A stretch of 64,000 nt of DNA from Bacteroides fluxus YIT 12057 (GCF_000195635.1 NZ_GL882606.1:1-64000), one strand, 5' to 3'; shown: positions 43,730 to 52,242, numbered from the stretch's first letter. Numbers and translations are program-made. Notes: generated by a model not told the origin, from the letters alone.

Positions 43730-44773
43730 TTAAAGAGAAGGCCGTTTGGAAGAATAAGTTGTTTTAATACTGCTTTCTCTTATCTGCAGGTGCGTGGGTA
43801 CAACCACTTGCTTGACTGTCTTTTCGCCCTTTATCTGTTCTATCAGAAGTTGGCAGGCGCTTTCTCCCATTTTGTATGTTTGATGGGATATGGCAGACAG
43901 TTTCGGTTCTACATAGTTGGCATGCTGTTCGTCTGTATATCCAATGATGGCTATGTCTTCCGGAATGCGCAGCCCGTGGCTCTTGATGACTTCCATGGCC
44001 GCAAAAGCCAGTGTGTCGTTCATGGCAAGGATGGCATCAGGTGGGTTGGGAAGGGCCAGCAGGGTTTCCGTAGCAATTTTCCCTTCTTCAAAATCTAATT
44101 TTCTGCATATGACAAGCTCCTTTTCAATGGGAATGCGGTTGTTGCGCAACGCCTCCAGATAACCATGCTTCCTTTTTTTTACAATATCCAGATGATTGGC
44201 TCCTCCTATGAACGCCACCCGTCTGCTGCCATTGTCCAGCAAATGCTGGGTAGCCGTCTGTGCGGAGTAGGCTCCGTCTGCCACTACTGAAGAAAATTGT
44301 TCCGTGAGGCAGACACGGTCGAACAGTAGGAGTGGCATGTTGATGTCTTTCAAGGCGGAGAGATGGGAATAGTCCGTCGTTTCCTGGGACAGGCTGGCGA
44401 TGATTCCTTCCACCCGCATGTTTACCAGGTTCTGGATGTTCCTTTTTTCATATTCATATGACTCGTGTGAAGTTGTGATGATAATGAAATATCCGTTTGC
44501 TATAGCCGTGTTTTCTATGCCGTTCAAGATGGAGGCGAAGAAATGGGTTACGATGTCCGGTACTATCACACCGATGGTACGCGGTGCGTTCTTCCGCAGG
44601 CTTAGTGCAAACGGGTTGGGACGGTAATTCATTTCTTTTGCTAACTTTTGGGTTTTAGCGCAAAGTTCAAGGCTGATTTCTGGACTGTTTTTCAAGGCTC
44701 TGGACACAGTGGGTATGGATACTCCCAAGATTTCGGCAATATCTTTCAATGAGGTTGGCTTGGAGCTTTTCAT
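43730..44773 (-). CDS. LacI-family transcription regulator
   Basis: 347 aa from ATG 44773. N-terminal helix-turn-helix and hinge (SLKDIAEILGVSIPTVSRAL, then NPFALSLRKNAPRTIGVIVP), followed by the periplasmic-binding-like effector domain (residues about 60-340). It probably binds a sugar or sugar acid from the L-galactose route and controls the GH2 gene, the reductase operon and itself through the two CGTAAACCATT sites. The longer reading from 44800 is unlikely because the candidate -7 box ends at 44804. Confidence 0.9.
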   Translation of the reverse strand: MKSSKPTSLKDIAEILGVSIPTVSRALKNSPEISLELCAKTQKLAKEMNYRPNPFALSLRKNAPRTIGVIVPDIVTHFFASILNGIENTAIANGYFIIITTSHESYEYEKRNIQNLVNMRVEGIIASLSQETTDYSHLSALKDINMPLLLFDRVCLTEQFSSVVADGAYSAQTATQHLLDNGSRRVAFIGGANHLDIVKKRKHGYLEALRNNRIPIEKELVICRKLDFEEGKIATETLLALPNPPDAILAMNDTLAFAAMEVIKSHGLRIPEDIAIIGYTDEQHANYVEPKLSAISHQTYKMGESACQLLIEQIKGEKTVKQVVVPTHLQIRESSIKTTYSSKRPSL

Positions 44774-44803
44774 GGTCAGTAAGGTGTTTCTATGATTCAT
44801 TTA

Positions 44804-44811
44804 CAAAGAAA
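44804..44811 (-). promoter_or_regulatory. Candidate -7 box of lacI-type gene
   Basis: TTTCTTTG on the minus strand; TCTG sits 19 nt upstream at the -33 position. Operator-like site 2 begins 43 bp further upstream. Confidence 0.4.
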
Positions 44812-44854
44812 CTATATTTCCTTTTGAAAACAGAATTATTGCTTCTTTTTTTTA

Positions 44855-44868
44855 CGTAAACCATTGCG
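44855..44868. promoter_or_regulatory. Operator-like site 2 (divergent lacI/reductase region)
   Basis: CGTAAACCATTGCG, one base different from site 1 and with the same preceding T-run. It lies between the divergent lacI and reductase promoters, 43 bp from one -7 box and 45 bp from the other. Confidence 0.6.
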
Positions 44869-44913
44869 TGCCTTTTTTGACCATCATGTATTCCGGCAAG
44901 ATTGTTTTCGTCT

Positions 44914-44921
44914 TACTTTTG
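44914..44921 (+). promoter_or_regulatory. -7 element of the L-galactose operon
   Basis: TACTTTTG, 35 bp before ATG 44957. It makes the longer reading from 44864 unlikely. The -33 position has TTCC only. Confidence 0.5.
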
Positions 44922-44956
44922 TCACCTACAGAAAAAACTGCTTAAATTTAAAAAGT

Positions 44957-45889
44957 ATGCAATACCATGAAATTGGAAAGACTGGAATGAAAGTGTCGTC
45001 ACTCGGTTTCGGGGCTTCTTCTTTGGGAGGGGTTTTCCATGACATTAAGGAAAAGGAAGGCATTGAGTCGGTGTTTACCGCAATTGAATTGGGGATGAAC
45101 TTCATAGATGTCTCTCCCTATTATGGTCATTACAAGGCCGAAACCGTTTTGGGAAAGGCTTTGAAGGATATTCCCCGTAACAGCTATTATCTTTCCACTA
45201 AGGTGGGACGCTACGGAAAGGATGGAGCGAATGCGTGGGACTATTCTGCCAAACGTGCTGTAGAAAGTGTCCTTGAAAGTATGGAAAGGCTGCATATTGA
45301 TTTCATTGATTTGATTAATGTGCATGACATAGAATTTGCCGATTTGAACCAGGTGGCCAATGAAACCCTGCCTGCCTTGGTGGAGCTGCGTGAGAAAGGC
45401 ATGGTGGGGCATGTCGGAATCACAGACCTGCAACTGGAAAATCTGAAATGGGTAATAGACCATACACCGGAGGGCACGGTGGAGTCTGTGCTGAATTTCT
45501 GCCATTACTGCTTATGCGACGATAAGCTGACGGACTTCCTTGATTATTTTGAGTCCAAAGGGATAGGGGTTATCAATGCCTCTCCGTTTTCTATGGGATT
45601 ACTGACCGAACGGGGTGTTCCGGCATGGCATCCTGCTCCGGCTCCGCTGGTGGACGCATGCCGCAAGGCGATGCAACATTGCAAGGCGAAGAATTATCCG
45701 ATAGAGAAACTGGCTATGCAGTTCTCCGTCAGCAATCCGCATATAGCCACTACGTTATTCAGTACGGCAAATCCTCGGAATGTAAAAAACAATGTTGCTT
45801 TCATTGAGGAACCGATTGACTGGCAGTTGGTACGCGAGGTGCAGGACATTATTGGTGACCAGCAACGTGTGAGCTGGGCAAACTCATGA
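44957..45889 (+). CDS. Aldo/keto reductase, L-galactose dehydrogenase-like
   Basis: 310 aa TIM barrel. The AKR tetrad is visible as D51, Y56 (SPYYG), K82 (STKVGRYG) and H123 (INVHDIEF). By eye it follows plant L-galactose dehydrogenase closely (SLGFGASSLG, HDIEFADLNQV, FCHYCLCDDKL, INASPFSMGLLTERG, WHPAPAPL), so oxidation of L-galactose (or L-fucose/D-arabinose) to the lactone with NAD(P)+ is the best call. It is first of three genes that fit an L-galactose oxidative route. Cytoplasmic; no signal peptide. Confidence 0.85.
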   Translation: MQYHEIGKTGMKVSSLGFGASSLGGVFHDIKEKEGIESVFTAIELGMNFIDVSPYYGHYKAETVLGKALKDIPRNSYYLSTKVGRYGKDGANAWDYSAKRAVESVLESMERLHIDFIDLINVHDIEFADLNQVANETLPALVELREKGMVGHVGITDLQLENLKWVIDHTPEGTVESVLNFCHYCLCDDKLTDFLDYFESKGIGVINASPFSMGLLTERGVPAWHPAPAPLVDACRKAMQHCKAKNYPIEKLAMQFSVSNPHIATTLFSTANPRNVKNNVAFIEEPIDWQLVREVQDIIGDQQRVSWANS

Positions 45890-45902
45890 TAAGTAGTTGA
45901 CT

Positions 45903-46826
45903 ATGAACTATACAATGATAGATGCGCATGCCCATTTGTGGCTGCGGCAAGATACGATGGTGGATGGCTTGCCTGTCCGCACTTTGGAACAAGGCCGTTC
46001 GCTGTTTATGGGTGAAGTACGGCAGATGCTTCCTCCCTTTATGGTGGATGGCGTGAACAGTGCGGAGATTTTCTTGTCCAATATGGATTATGCGCAAGTT
46101 TCCGCTGCTGTCATCACACAGGAGTTTATTGATGGTTTTCAGAATGATTATCTTGCGGAGGTTGCTTCCCGCTATCCTGACCGTTTCTTTGTCTGCGGAA
46201 TGTGCGAATTCCGCAAACCGGGATTTTTGGATGAGGTGAAACGTCTGGTTGCAAGAGGATTCAAAGCCATCAAGATTCCCGCCCAACGTTTGTTGCTGAA
46301 GGAGGGGAGGGTGATGTTGAACTGTGATGAAATGATGCGGATGTTCCGTTATATGGAGGAGAAAGGTGTGTTGCTGTCTGTAGATTTGGCAGACGGCGTT
46401 TTGCAGGTAGCCGAAATGGAGGAGGTCATTCAAGAATGTCCCCGGCTGAAGGTAGCGGTCGGTCATTTCGGAATGGTCACCCTTCCTGATTGGACGGAAC
46501 AGATTCGTCTGGCAAGGTATCCCAACGTGATGATAGAGTCCGGAGGAATCACTTGGCTTTTCAACGATGACTTCTATCCGTTCAAAGGGGCGGTACGGAG
46601 CATTCGTGAAGCGGCGGAGCTGGTAGGGATGGAAAAACTGATGTGGGGTTCCGACTATCCGCGCACCATCACGGTCATTACTTATAAGATGTCGTATGAT
46701 TTTATAATGAAATCTCCGGAGTTGACAGATGATGAGAAGATACTTTTCCTGGGAGAAAACGCCCGGAAGTTTTATGGCTTTTCCAATCTGCCGGTGCTGC
46801 CGTATATTAAGAATATGTGTGAATAA
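45903..46826 (+). CDS. Amidohydrolase-family sugar lactonase
   Basis: 307 aa, amidohydrolase-2 / COG3618 type TIM barrel. N-terminal metal motif DAHAHLW (H9, H11), FVCGMCEFRKPG, KVAVGHFGM (barrel histidine), and the late catalytic Asp in MWGSDYPRT. COG3618 members hydrolyse sugar lactones, and here the neighbours suggest L-galactono-1,5-lactone to L-galactonate. ATG 45903 is preferred to the in-frame TTG at 45897. It starts 13 bp after the reductase stop. Confidence 0.82.
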   Translation: MNYTMIDAHAHLWLRQDTMVDGLPVRTLEQGRSLFMGEVRQMLPPFMVDGVNSAEIFLSNMDYAQVSAAVITQEFIDGFQNDYLAEVASRYPDRFFVCGMCEFRKPGFLDEVKRLVARGFKAIKIPAQRLLLKEGRVMLNCDEMMRMFRYMEEKGVLLSVDLADGVLQVAEMEEVIQECPRLKVAVGHFGMVTLPDWTEQIRLARYPNVMIESGGITWLFNDDFYPFKGAVRSIREAAELVGMEKLMWGSDYPRTITVITYKMSYDFIMKSPELTDDEKILFLGENARKFYGFSNLPVLPYIKNMCE

Positions 46827-46865
46827 AATGACAATTGATAATTTTATAAATGAGTAGTATATAGA

Positions 46866-47882
46866 ATGAAAGCTGTTCAGATAGTGAAAATCTCTGAGAT
46901 GAGGGTTGTGGAATTGGATAAGCCGGTGGTAGGTACCGGTGAAGTGTTGGTAAGAATCAAGTATGTCGGTTTCTGTGGATCCGACCTGAATACATTCCTG
47001 GGGCGTAACCCGATGGTGAAACTACCGGTGATACCCGGACACGAGGTAGGAGCTGTCATTGAGGAAATAGGAAATGATGTCCCGGCCGGTTTTGAGGTGG
47101 GAATGAATGTAACGTTGAACCCTTATACCAATTGCGGAAAGTGTGCTTCGTGCCGCAACGGGCGTGTCAACGCTTGCGAGCACAATGAGACGCTGGGGGT
47201 ACAGCGTAACGGGGTGATGTGTGAATATGCCGTGCTGCCTTGGACGAAAATTATTCCTGCGGGAGCGATATCCCCCCGCTATTGTGCTTTGATTGAACCG
47301 ATGAGTGTCGGATTTCATGCCGTTTCCAGGGCTCGGGTGGCCGATAATGAATATGTCATGGTGATTGGTTGCGGAATGATAGGTGTAGGTGCCATTGTGC
47401 GTGCAGCTTTGAGAGGCTCTACGGTCATTGCCGTGGATATTGACGACAAGAAGTTGGAACTGGCCCAAAGGATAGGAGCATCTTATGTGATAAACTCCAG
47501 GGCGGAAAACGTACATCAGCAGATGTTGGAATTTACCCGGGGATCGGGTGCTGATGTGGTGATTGAGGCTGTAGGCAGTCCTGCGACGTATGTGATGGCG
47601 GTGGATGAAGTCGGATTTACGGGACGTGTGGTCTGCATTGGATATGCTAAGAATGAAGTTACGTTTCAGACAAAACTCTTCGTGCAAAAGGAAGTGGACA
47701 TCTGCGGTTCACGGAATGCGTTGCCGGCAGATTTTCGGGCGGTAATCAATTATATGGAAACCGGAGATTGTCCGGCGGAAGAATTGATAACCAGGATCGT
47801 AGAGCCTGAAAAGGCGTTGGATGCCATGATGGAGTGGGTGGCAAATCCGGGAAAGGTATTCCGGATATTGGTTGAGTTATAG
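46866..47882 (+). CDS. Zinc alcohol dehydrogenase, L-galactonate dehydrogenase-like
   Basis: 338 aa medium-chain dehydrogenase. Catalytic zinc ligands C37 (FCGSD), H59-E60 (PGHE), structural zinc cysteines C90, C93, C96 and C104 (NCGKCASCRNGRVNAC), Rossmann motif VIGCGMIGVGAI with the acidic VDIDD that favours NAD+. In E. coli the related LgoD (YjjN) oxidises L-galactonate to D-tagaturonate; this role fits the two upstream genes. L-idonate or sorbitol dehydrogenase activity is the main alternative. Later steps (UxaB, UxaA, KdgK) are not in the window. Confidence 0.82.
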   Translation: MKAVQIVKISEMRVVELDKPVVGTGEVLVRIKYVGFCGSDLNTFLGRNPMVKLPVIPGHEVGAVIEEIGNDVPAGFEVGMNVTLNPYTNCGKCASCRNGRVNACEHNETLGVQRNGVMCEYAVLPWTKIIPAGAISPRYCALIEPMSVGFHAVSRARVADNEYVMVIGCGMIGVGAIVRAALRGSTVIAVDIDDKKLELAQRIGASYVINSRAENVHQQMLEFTRGSGADVVIEAVGSPATYVMAVDEVGFTGRVVCIGYAKNEVTFQTKLFVQKEVDICGSRNALPADFRAVINYMETGDCPAEELITRIVEPEKALDAMMEWVANPGKVFRILVEL

Positions 47883-47931
47883 AAAATGACAAATCACTGT
47901 ATATGTGTTTAAATTATTGAATTTCAAATAA

Positions 47932-49557
47932 ATGAGTGGAATGAAGAAACTATTGACATTGATTGGGGCAAGCCTTTTGTCCGTATCGCTTTGTGCGCAG
48001 ATAACGGAGCGCGAGCGTCCTGCCGAGTGGAAACAACTGATAAATGGCGGGCGTTTTATGGATCGTTTCCAACCTATGCCTGAAGGTGTCTCGGCTCAGG
48101 GCATCTGGGGAGCGGACAGTGTGTTGAACCGCTATGTGGATAACGGTATCGAACTTCCCGGAACATCTTTCTGGGGAGGGAATATCTTGCAGGATGCCGA
48201 TGGGAAATATCACCTGTTCGTATGCGGCTGGCCGGAGGAATCTCCTAAAGGACACATGTTCTGGCCAAACTCGACGGTTTATCATGCTGTGAGTGATAAT
48301 TCTACCGGTCCTTTTAAAATACGCAATTCGGTGGGTAAGGGACACAACCCCGAAGCCTTCCGGCTGGAAGACGGGCGTGTAGTGGTTTATGTGATAGACG
48401 GCTACTATATTGCCGATAAAGAAGACAGTTCTGTTTGGACATACGGACAGTTTGACTTTGATGCGCGTGACCGCAAGATTATAGAAGGGCTTTCCAACCT
48501 TACCTTTGCCCGCAGGCAGGATGGGTCTTACTTGGCGGTGTGCCGTGGAGGAGGTGTATGGATTAGCAAGGATGGTCTTTCTACTTATTGTCAGTTGACG
48601 GATAAAAGAGTCTATCCTCCTGTGGAAGGTAGGTTTGAAGACCCGGTGGTATGGCGGGATGACCTTCAGTATCACTTGATTGTGAACGATTGGTTGGGGA
48701 GAATAGCTTTCTATCAGCGCTCAAAAGACGGGGTTCATTGGATTATTGAACCGGGCGAGGCTTATGTGCCGGGCATTTCTTTTCACAAAGGCGGTGAGGT
48801 AGAGCATTGGTTCAAGTACGAACGTCCTAAAGTTTTCCAAGATGAACACGGACGGGCGGTTCAGATGAATTTTGCTGTTATAGATACGATAAAATGGGAG
48901 GATTTGCCCGGCGACAAGCATAGTTCCAAGAATATTTGTATTCCGTTGAATAAAGGCATGTTGCTTTCTGTCTTGAATGAAAAGGAGATAACTTCCGCTA
49001 CACGTACCATAGAAGTGAAGATTGCTGCGGAAGAGGGATTCGACCCTCAGGCAGAAGTGGATATACAATCGCTACGTTTTGGCTCTTATAAGGAGGTGAA
49101 CTTCGGACGGGGCTGCAAACCCTTGAAGACGAGAACTTCAGGCAAAGACTTGATTGTCGTTTTCTCCGGTAAGGGAAGCGGAATCACTGCTGAGGAGTTC
49201 GCTCCGAAGATGATAGGTAAAGACAAGTCCGGAAACATGCTTTATGGCTATGCGCGTCTGCCTTATGTGGATTACCTGCCCGCTTTGCTTTCCGCCCGGC
49301 GTCCTGTTTACGACAAAGGAAAAGGAGAGTTGCGGCTGGAGGTACAGAATTTAGGCTTGTCTGCGTCCAAGGCTGTTGAAGTTGAGGTGAGATGCGGCGG
49401 AAACAGCTTGGGACGAGTGAGGGCAGGTGCATTGCAGCCCTATGAAACGGTCAATTTGCCGTTAAAGCCCGCATCAGCTTCTTTTGATGGGAAGTCCGGG
49501 TATGAAGTGATCTTTCTACAAGATGGAGTAGAAGTGGAAAAGAGTGTTTTTGAGTAA
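47932..49557 (+). CDS. Secreted beta-propeller glycosidase-like protein, specificity unknown
   Basis: 541 aa, or 538 from the next ATG at 47941, which gives a cleaner signal peptide (MKKLLTLIGASLLSVSLCAQ). The N-terminal 350 residues read as a five-blade propeller of the GH43/GH32/GH117 type: SFWGGNILQDADGKYHLFVC, HNPEAFRLEDGRVVVYVIDG, RFEDPVVWRDDLQYHLIVND, KYERPKVFQDEHGRAVQMNF. The C-terminal part (about 370-540) is beta-sandwich. I cannot assign a CAZy family. It follows the L-galactose genes by 49 bp, so it may release L-galactose or a related sugar. Confidence 0.7.
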   Translation: MSGMKKLLTLIGASLLSVSLCAQITERERPAEWKQLINGGRFMDRFQPMPEGVSAQGIWGADSVLNRYVDNGIELPGTSFWGGNILQDADGKYHLFVCGWPEESPKGHMFWPNSTVYHAVSDNSTGPFKIRNSVGKGHNPEAFRLEDGRVVVYVIDGYYIADKEDSSVWTYGQFDFDARDRKIIEGLSNLTFARRQDGSYLAVCRGGGVWISKDGLSTYCQLTDKRVYPPVEGRFEDPVVWRDDLQYHLIVNDWLGRIAFYQRSKDGVHWIIEPGEAYVPGISFHKGGEVEHWFKYERPKVFQDEHGRAVQMNFAVIDTIKWEDLPGDKHSSKNICIPLNKGMLLSVLNEKEITSATRTIEVKIAAEEGFDPQAEVDIQSLRFGSYKEVNFGRGCKPLKTRTSGKDLIVVFSGKGSGITAEEFAPKMIGKDKSGNMLYGYARLPYVDYLPALLSARRPVYDKGKGELRLEVQNLGLSASKAVEVEVRCGGNSLGRVRAGALQPYETVNLPLKPASASFDGKSGYEVIFLQDGVEVEKSVFE

Positions 49558-49621
49558 AAGATTGTCCATGTTGGAGCGGCATGCGCATAATCTTCAAGAT
49601 TGCGCATGAACTCACTTATAA

Positions 49622-51709
49622 TCAACAAGGCTCATCCTTGTGCTCCACCACATGATACAGCGTGCCGAACCGCGTCCTGCGGGACGGCACTTCATGTTTC
49701 TGCAATATCCTTCCGAATACATTCACTTTCTTGGTAGATAGCGGCATGGCGCTGTACCGGCGCAGGCGGTTCAGTATTTCGGCGGACGACAGCCATTCTC
49801 CTTCCTCGTCGTTTCCGGCAATGCGGAAATAGCGGTAGAATAATTGCTCTTCGGGCGGTATTTGTTCAAAGTCGTGGTTGTTTTCCGTCATAATCCGTTC
49901 GTCCGACTGGTTGAACCAATAGCGTTCGCCGTGGTCCAGTTCGTGCATGGCTTGGGCGTAGAGCTGGTTGTAGTCTATCGGGCGGTTGGTGTCTATCGCT
50001 TCCGTCACTTCGATGCAGATGAACCGGCGGCTGCCGCTGGGATCGGTCAGCAGGTCCTTCTGGTTGCTGGTGGCGATGAACGAGGCATACCGGCGCATTT
50101 CGAGCACGGCATTGGCGTAGGGCTTGCGCACGTTGACCACCGGTTTCTGGAGAATGTGCTTCAGAAATCCTTGCTGGGTGCTGCTTATCTGGTCGAATTC
50201 ATCGATGTTGATGAGCGCAAAGCGATTGAGGTAGAGTTCGGCGTCGCGTTTGCGCGAGAAGTCGATGCTGTCCGTGTAATAGGCACGCAGTTCGGGCGGG
50301 ACGAGGCTTCGGCAAAAGGTGCTTTTGCGCGTGCCTTGTGCGCCTACCAGCAAGGGAGAGACGCTGTTGGCATATTTCTTGTCGGTAGTGCCGCGCCAAT
50401 GCGCCACCATGTTGAGAAACCAGCGGTGGAACAGTTCGGCCCAATATGGATTGTTGCAGGGTACTGTCCGGGCGAGTGCCAGGATGCGGTCTTTTCCGTC
50501 CCAGTGCGGAAGGTCGTACAGATAATCTTCCAGCGGGTTGAATACCGGAATACGATTGGAGTAGATATACCGGCTGATGTCTCTGTCCCATAGGGAGATA
50601 CCCTCGCTCTGTGCGTCGAGGGCAATGCTGTTTAGCGTGCGCTTGTCGATGGGTGAGAAGCGGAAACGGAACGAGTGGCGTTCACGGTATTCCACGTCGC
50701 CCACCTGGGTGTTGTAGCGGAAGTCGTAGCGGCGCTTCATGAACTCATCCGTCTGTATGGCGAGCTTCTGCTCTTTGTTAAGGCTGCTTTGGGTGTCGAA
50801 ACCTTTGCTCTCCTGGTAAACGCTCCTTACAATCTGCCGGATGACGGCTTCTTTCTGACGTAGATAATAATGGAAATAGGTGCGCTTTACAGTCTCTTCT
50901 TCGGGGATGCCCGAACGGAAGCAGTGCTCGGCGAGGCGTACTGTCAGGGCGTGCCGGCTGTTGCCGGTTTCGGCCGGTTCGGCGAAGGTTTTCTGCAGAG
51001 CGGCTTCAAACAGCATGATGACGGCTTCTTCGGCTTCGTATCCCGGCACGGCACGCGTCAGAGGTGTCCTTTCGTCTTGCAGGGCTTCCCGGTAGGTGGT
51101 TTCGCCGGGCATGGAGGCAGGCTGCGCAAGGTAGAACTGTATGGAGTCCGGGCGGTACATGGCTTCAGGGTCGAAAGAGAGGCGGGAGTACTGTTCCAGT
51201 CCGGGCTCTTTCAGCAGGATGTCGAAAGGCAGTTGGGGCTGGTAGCATTTCACGGCAAGGCGGTAGGCATGGGCGTGGAAGACTTCGGCCTCTTCCCGTT
51301 TGCCCGGCAGTGAGTTGTCCGGGCGGGTGAAGGCGGTCCAGATTTTTACAGTCCGTCCACTGGAACCGGTGAATACGAGTCTTGTTTGCGGCTGTTCCCA
51401 GGCAAGGCGTTTCACGAGGGCTATTTCGGACCTGCCGGAAAGCGGGCCTACGGTCAGTTCCACAATGCCGTTGTAGGTTTTCATCTGGCATACACCGTCC
51501 GCCTTGCGGAATTCGGCTGCCGGAATCACTTTGGGCAGGCGGTCTGCTTCATCGCAGCGGTTGCCGGGCAGGGTGTATCGCAGTTTCTGCCGGAAGGCGG
51601 ATACGGGGAGGGCTTTGGTTTCTGTCTTTATTTTTTGTAGGAAGGTGTCCAAGTCTGTCGTGCTCAGTGTCAGGTTCCCGTCTTTTTCTCTCAGTTGGGT
51701 AATTTTCAT
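49622..51709 (-). CDS. VirE/VapE-like primase-helicase-type protein
   Basis: 695 aa. N-terminal BT4734/VirE_N-like domain (residues about 45-170: KVIPAAEFRKADGVC, NGIVELTVGPL), a DUF3874-like middle, and a C-terminal virulence-associated-E P-loop ATPase with Walker A GAQGTRKST (456-464), Walker B ALINIDEFDQ, and sensor region SFIATSNQKD. VapE proteins act in replication of phage-inducible islands; in Bacteroides these genes are chromosomal and of unknown function. It interrupts the glycan locus. The 22-bp array (51795-52041) lies upstream of its start. No convincing promoter box was found. Confidence 0.82.
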   Translation of the reverse strand: MKITQLREKDGNLTLSTTDLDTFLQKIKTETKALPVSAFRQKLRYTLPGNRCDEADRLPKVIPAAEFRKADGVCQMKTYNGIVELTVGPLSGRSEIALVKRLAWEQPQTRLVFTGSSGRTVKIWTAFTRPDNSLPGKREEAEVFHAHAYRLAVKCYQPQLPFDILLKEPGLEQYSRLSFDPEAMYRPDSIQFYLAQPASMPGETTYREALQDERTPLTRAVPGYEAEEAVIMLFEAALQKTFAEPAETGNSRHALTVRLAEHCFRSGIPEEETVKRTYFHYYLRQKEAVIRQIVRSVYQESKGFDTQSSLNKEQKLAIQTDEFMKRRYDFRYNTQVGDVEYRERHSFRFRFSPIDKRTLNSIALDAQSEGISLWDRDISRYIYSNRIPVFNPLEDYLYDLPHWDGKDRILALARTVPCNNPYWAELFHRWFLNMVAHWRGTTDKKYANSVSPLLVGAQGTRKSTFCRSLVPPELRAYYTDSIDFSRKRDAELYLNRFALINIDEFDQISSTQQGFLKHILQKPVVNVRKPYANAVLEMRRYASFIATSNQKDLLTDPSGSRRFICIEVTEAIDTNRPIDYNQLYAQAMHELDHGERYWFNQSDERIMTENNHDFEQIPPEEQLFYRYFRIAGNDEEGEWLSSAEILNRLRRYSAMPLSTKKVNVFGRILQKHEVPSRRTRFGTLYHVVEHKDEPC

Positions 51710-51794
51710 TTATATTTTTGTTTTGTCACATGCAGGCAAAATGGTTTGCTTACAGTGTACTAAGGTACGACAATTATGTCCCTTTTACAAGTGA

Positions 51795-52041
51795 TTCCAT
51801 GCTTTTTTAGGTCTGCTTCGATGCTTTTTCAGGGATAATCTTGTGGAAACGATAATTTCCTGCCATTGGAACAAAAGGTTTTGTTTGTTGGAACAGAAGG
51901 TATTGCTCATTGAAACAGATGGTTTACCTAATAGATACTTTTGGTTTATCTAAGGGAAACTTTTGGTATTTAACGTTGAAATTTTTGGTATTTGCAGTTA
52001 AAACTAAAAGTTTCATGCTGAAAACTAAGTATATAGCTTTG
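51795..52041. repeat. Degenerate tandem array with 22-bp period
   Basis: Successive 22-bp blocks starting at 51795 align without any gap. The clearest seven run from 51861 to 52014 and share a TTG(A/G)AAC...TGGT(T/A)TT pattern, for example TTGGAACAGAAGGTATTGC, TTGAAACAGATGGTTTACC and TTGAAATTTTTGGTATTTGC. Two outer blocks (51795 and 51817) share TTC-ATGCTTTTT-AGG with each other. No spacer structure as in CRISPR. The period is two helical turns, so one protein could line up on one face. Iteron-like or a multi-site operator for vapE. Confidence 0.75.
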
Positions 52042-52095
52042 TCCTGTGGCGGGTGAAGCAAGTGCCGGAGACTGCTTTTGCCATGGCTTTTGAGG

Positions 52096-52202
52096 GCGTG
52101 ATGGATAGTTGAGGGGAATTTTTATCTATCACGGGTATCTGTCACGCTTTAATGGGTTTGTAGTGAGAAGTATATCCCCCTTTGCGTGATAGCGTGACAG
52201 AT
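52096..52202. repeat. Cluster of five GCGTGAYRG boxes in both orientations
   Basis: Copies: GCGTGATGG (52096, +), CTATCACG (52126, -), CTGTCACGC (52139, -), GCGTGATAG (52184, +), GCGTGACAG (52192, +). The arms ATCTGTCACGC (52137-52147) and GCGTGACAGAT (52192-52202) form a perfect 11-bp inverted repeat. The box group lies between the DUF6078-like gene and the 22-bp array. Together they fill the 533-bp gene-free stretch 51710-52242, in which I see no other feature. Confidence 0.6.
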
Positions 52203-52242
52203 GTTTTTCAAAAATAAACTTTGCGGGAGGAGGATATCCTTT

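Noticed and set aside
44864..44956. Longer start of the aldo/keto reductase
   Set aside because: It would place the operator site and the -7 box inside the coding sequence; the family begins at MQYHEIGKTG.
44957..47882. Classical L-fucose isomerase pathway
   Set aside because: No FucI, FucK or FucA homologue is present; the three enzymes fit an oxidative route instead.
51795..52041. CRISPR array
   Set aside because: Units are contiguous 22-mers with no constant repeat and no spacers, and no cas genes are present.
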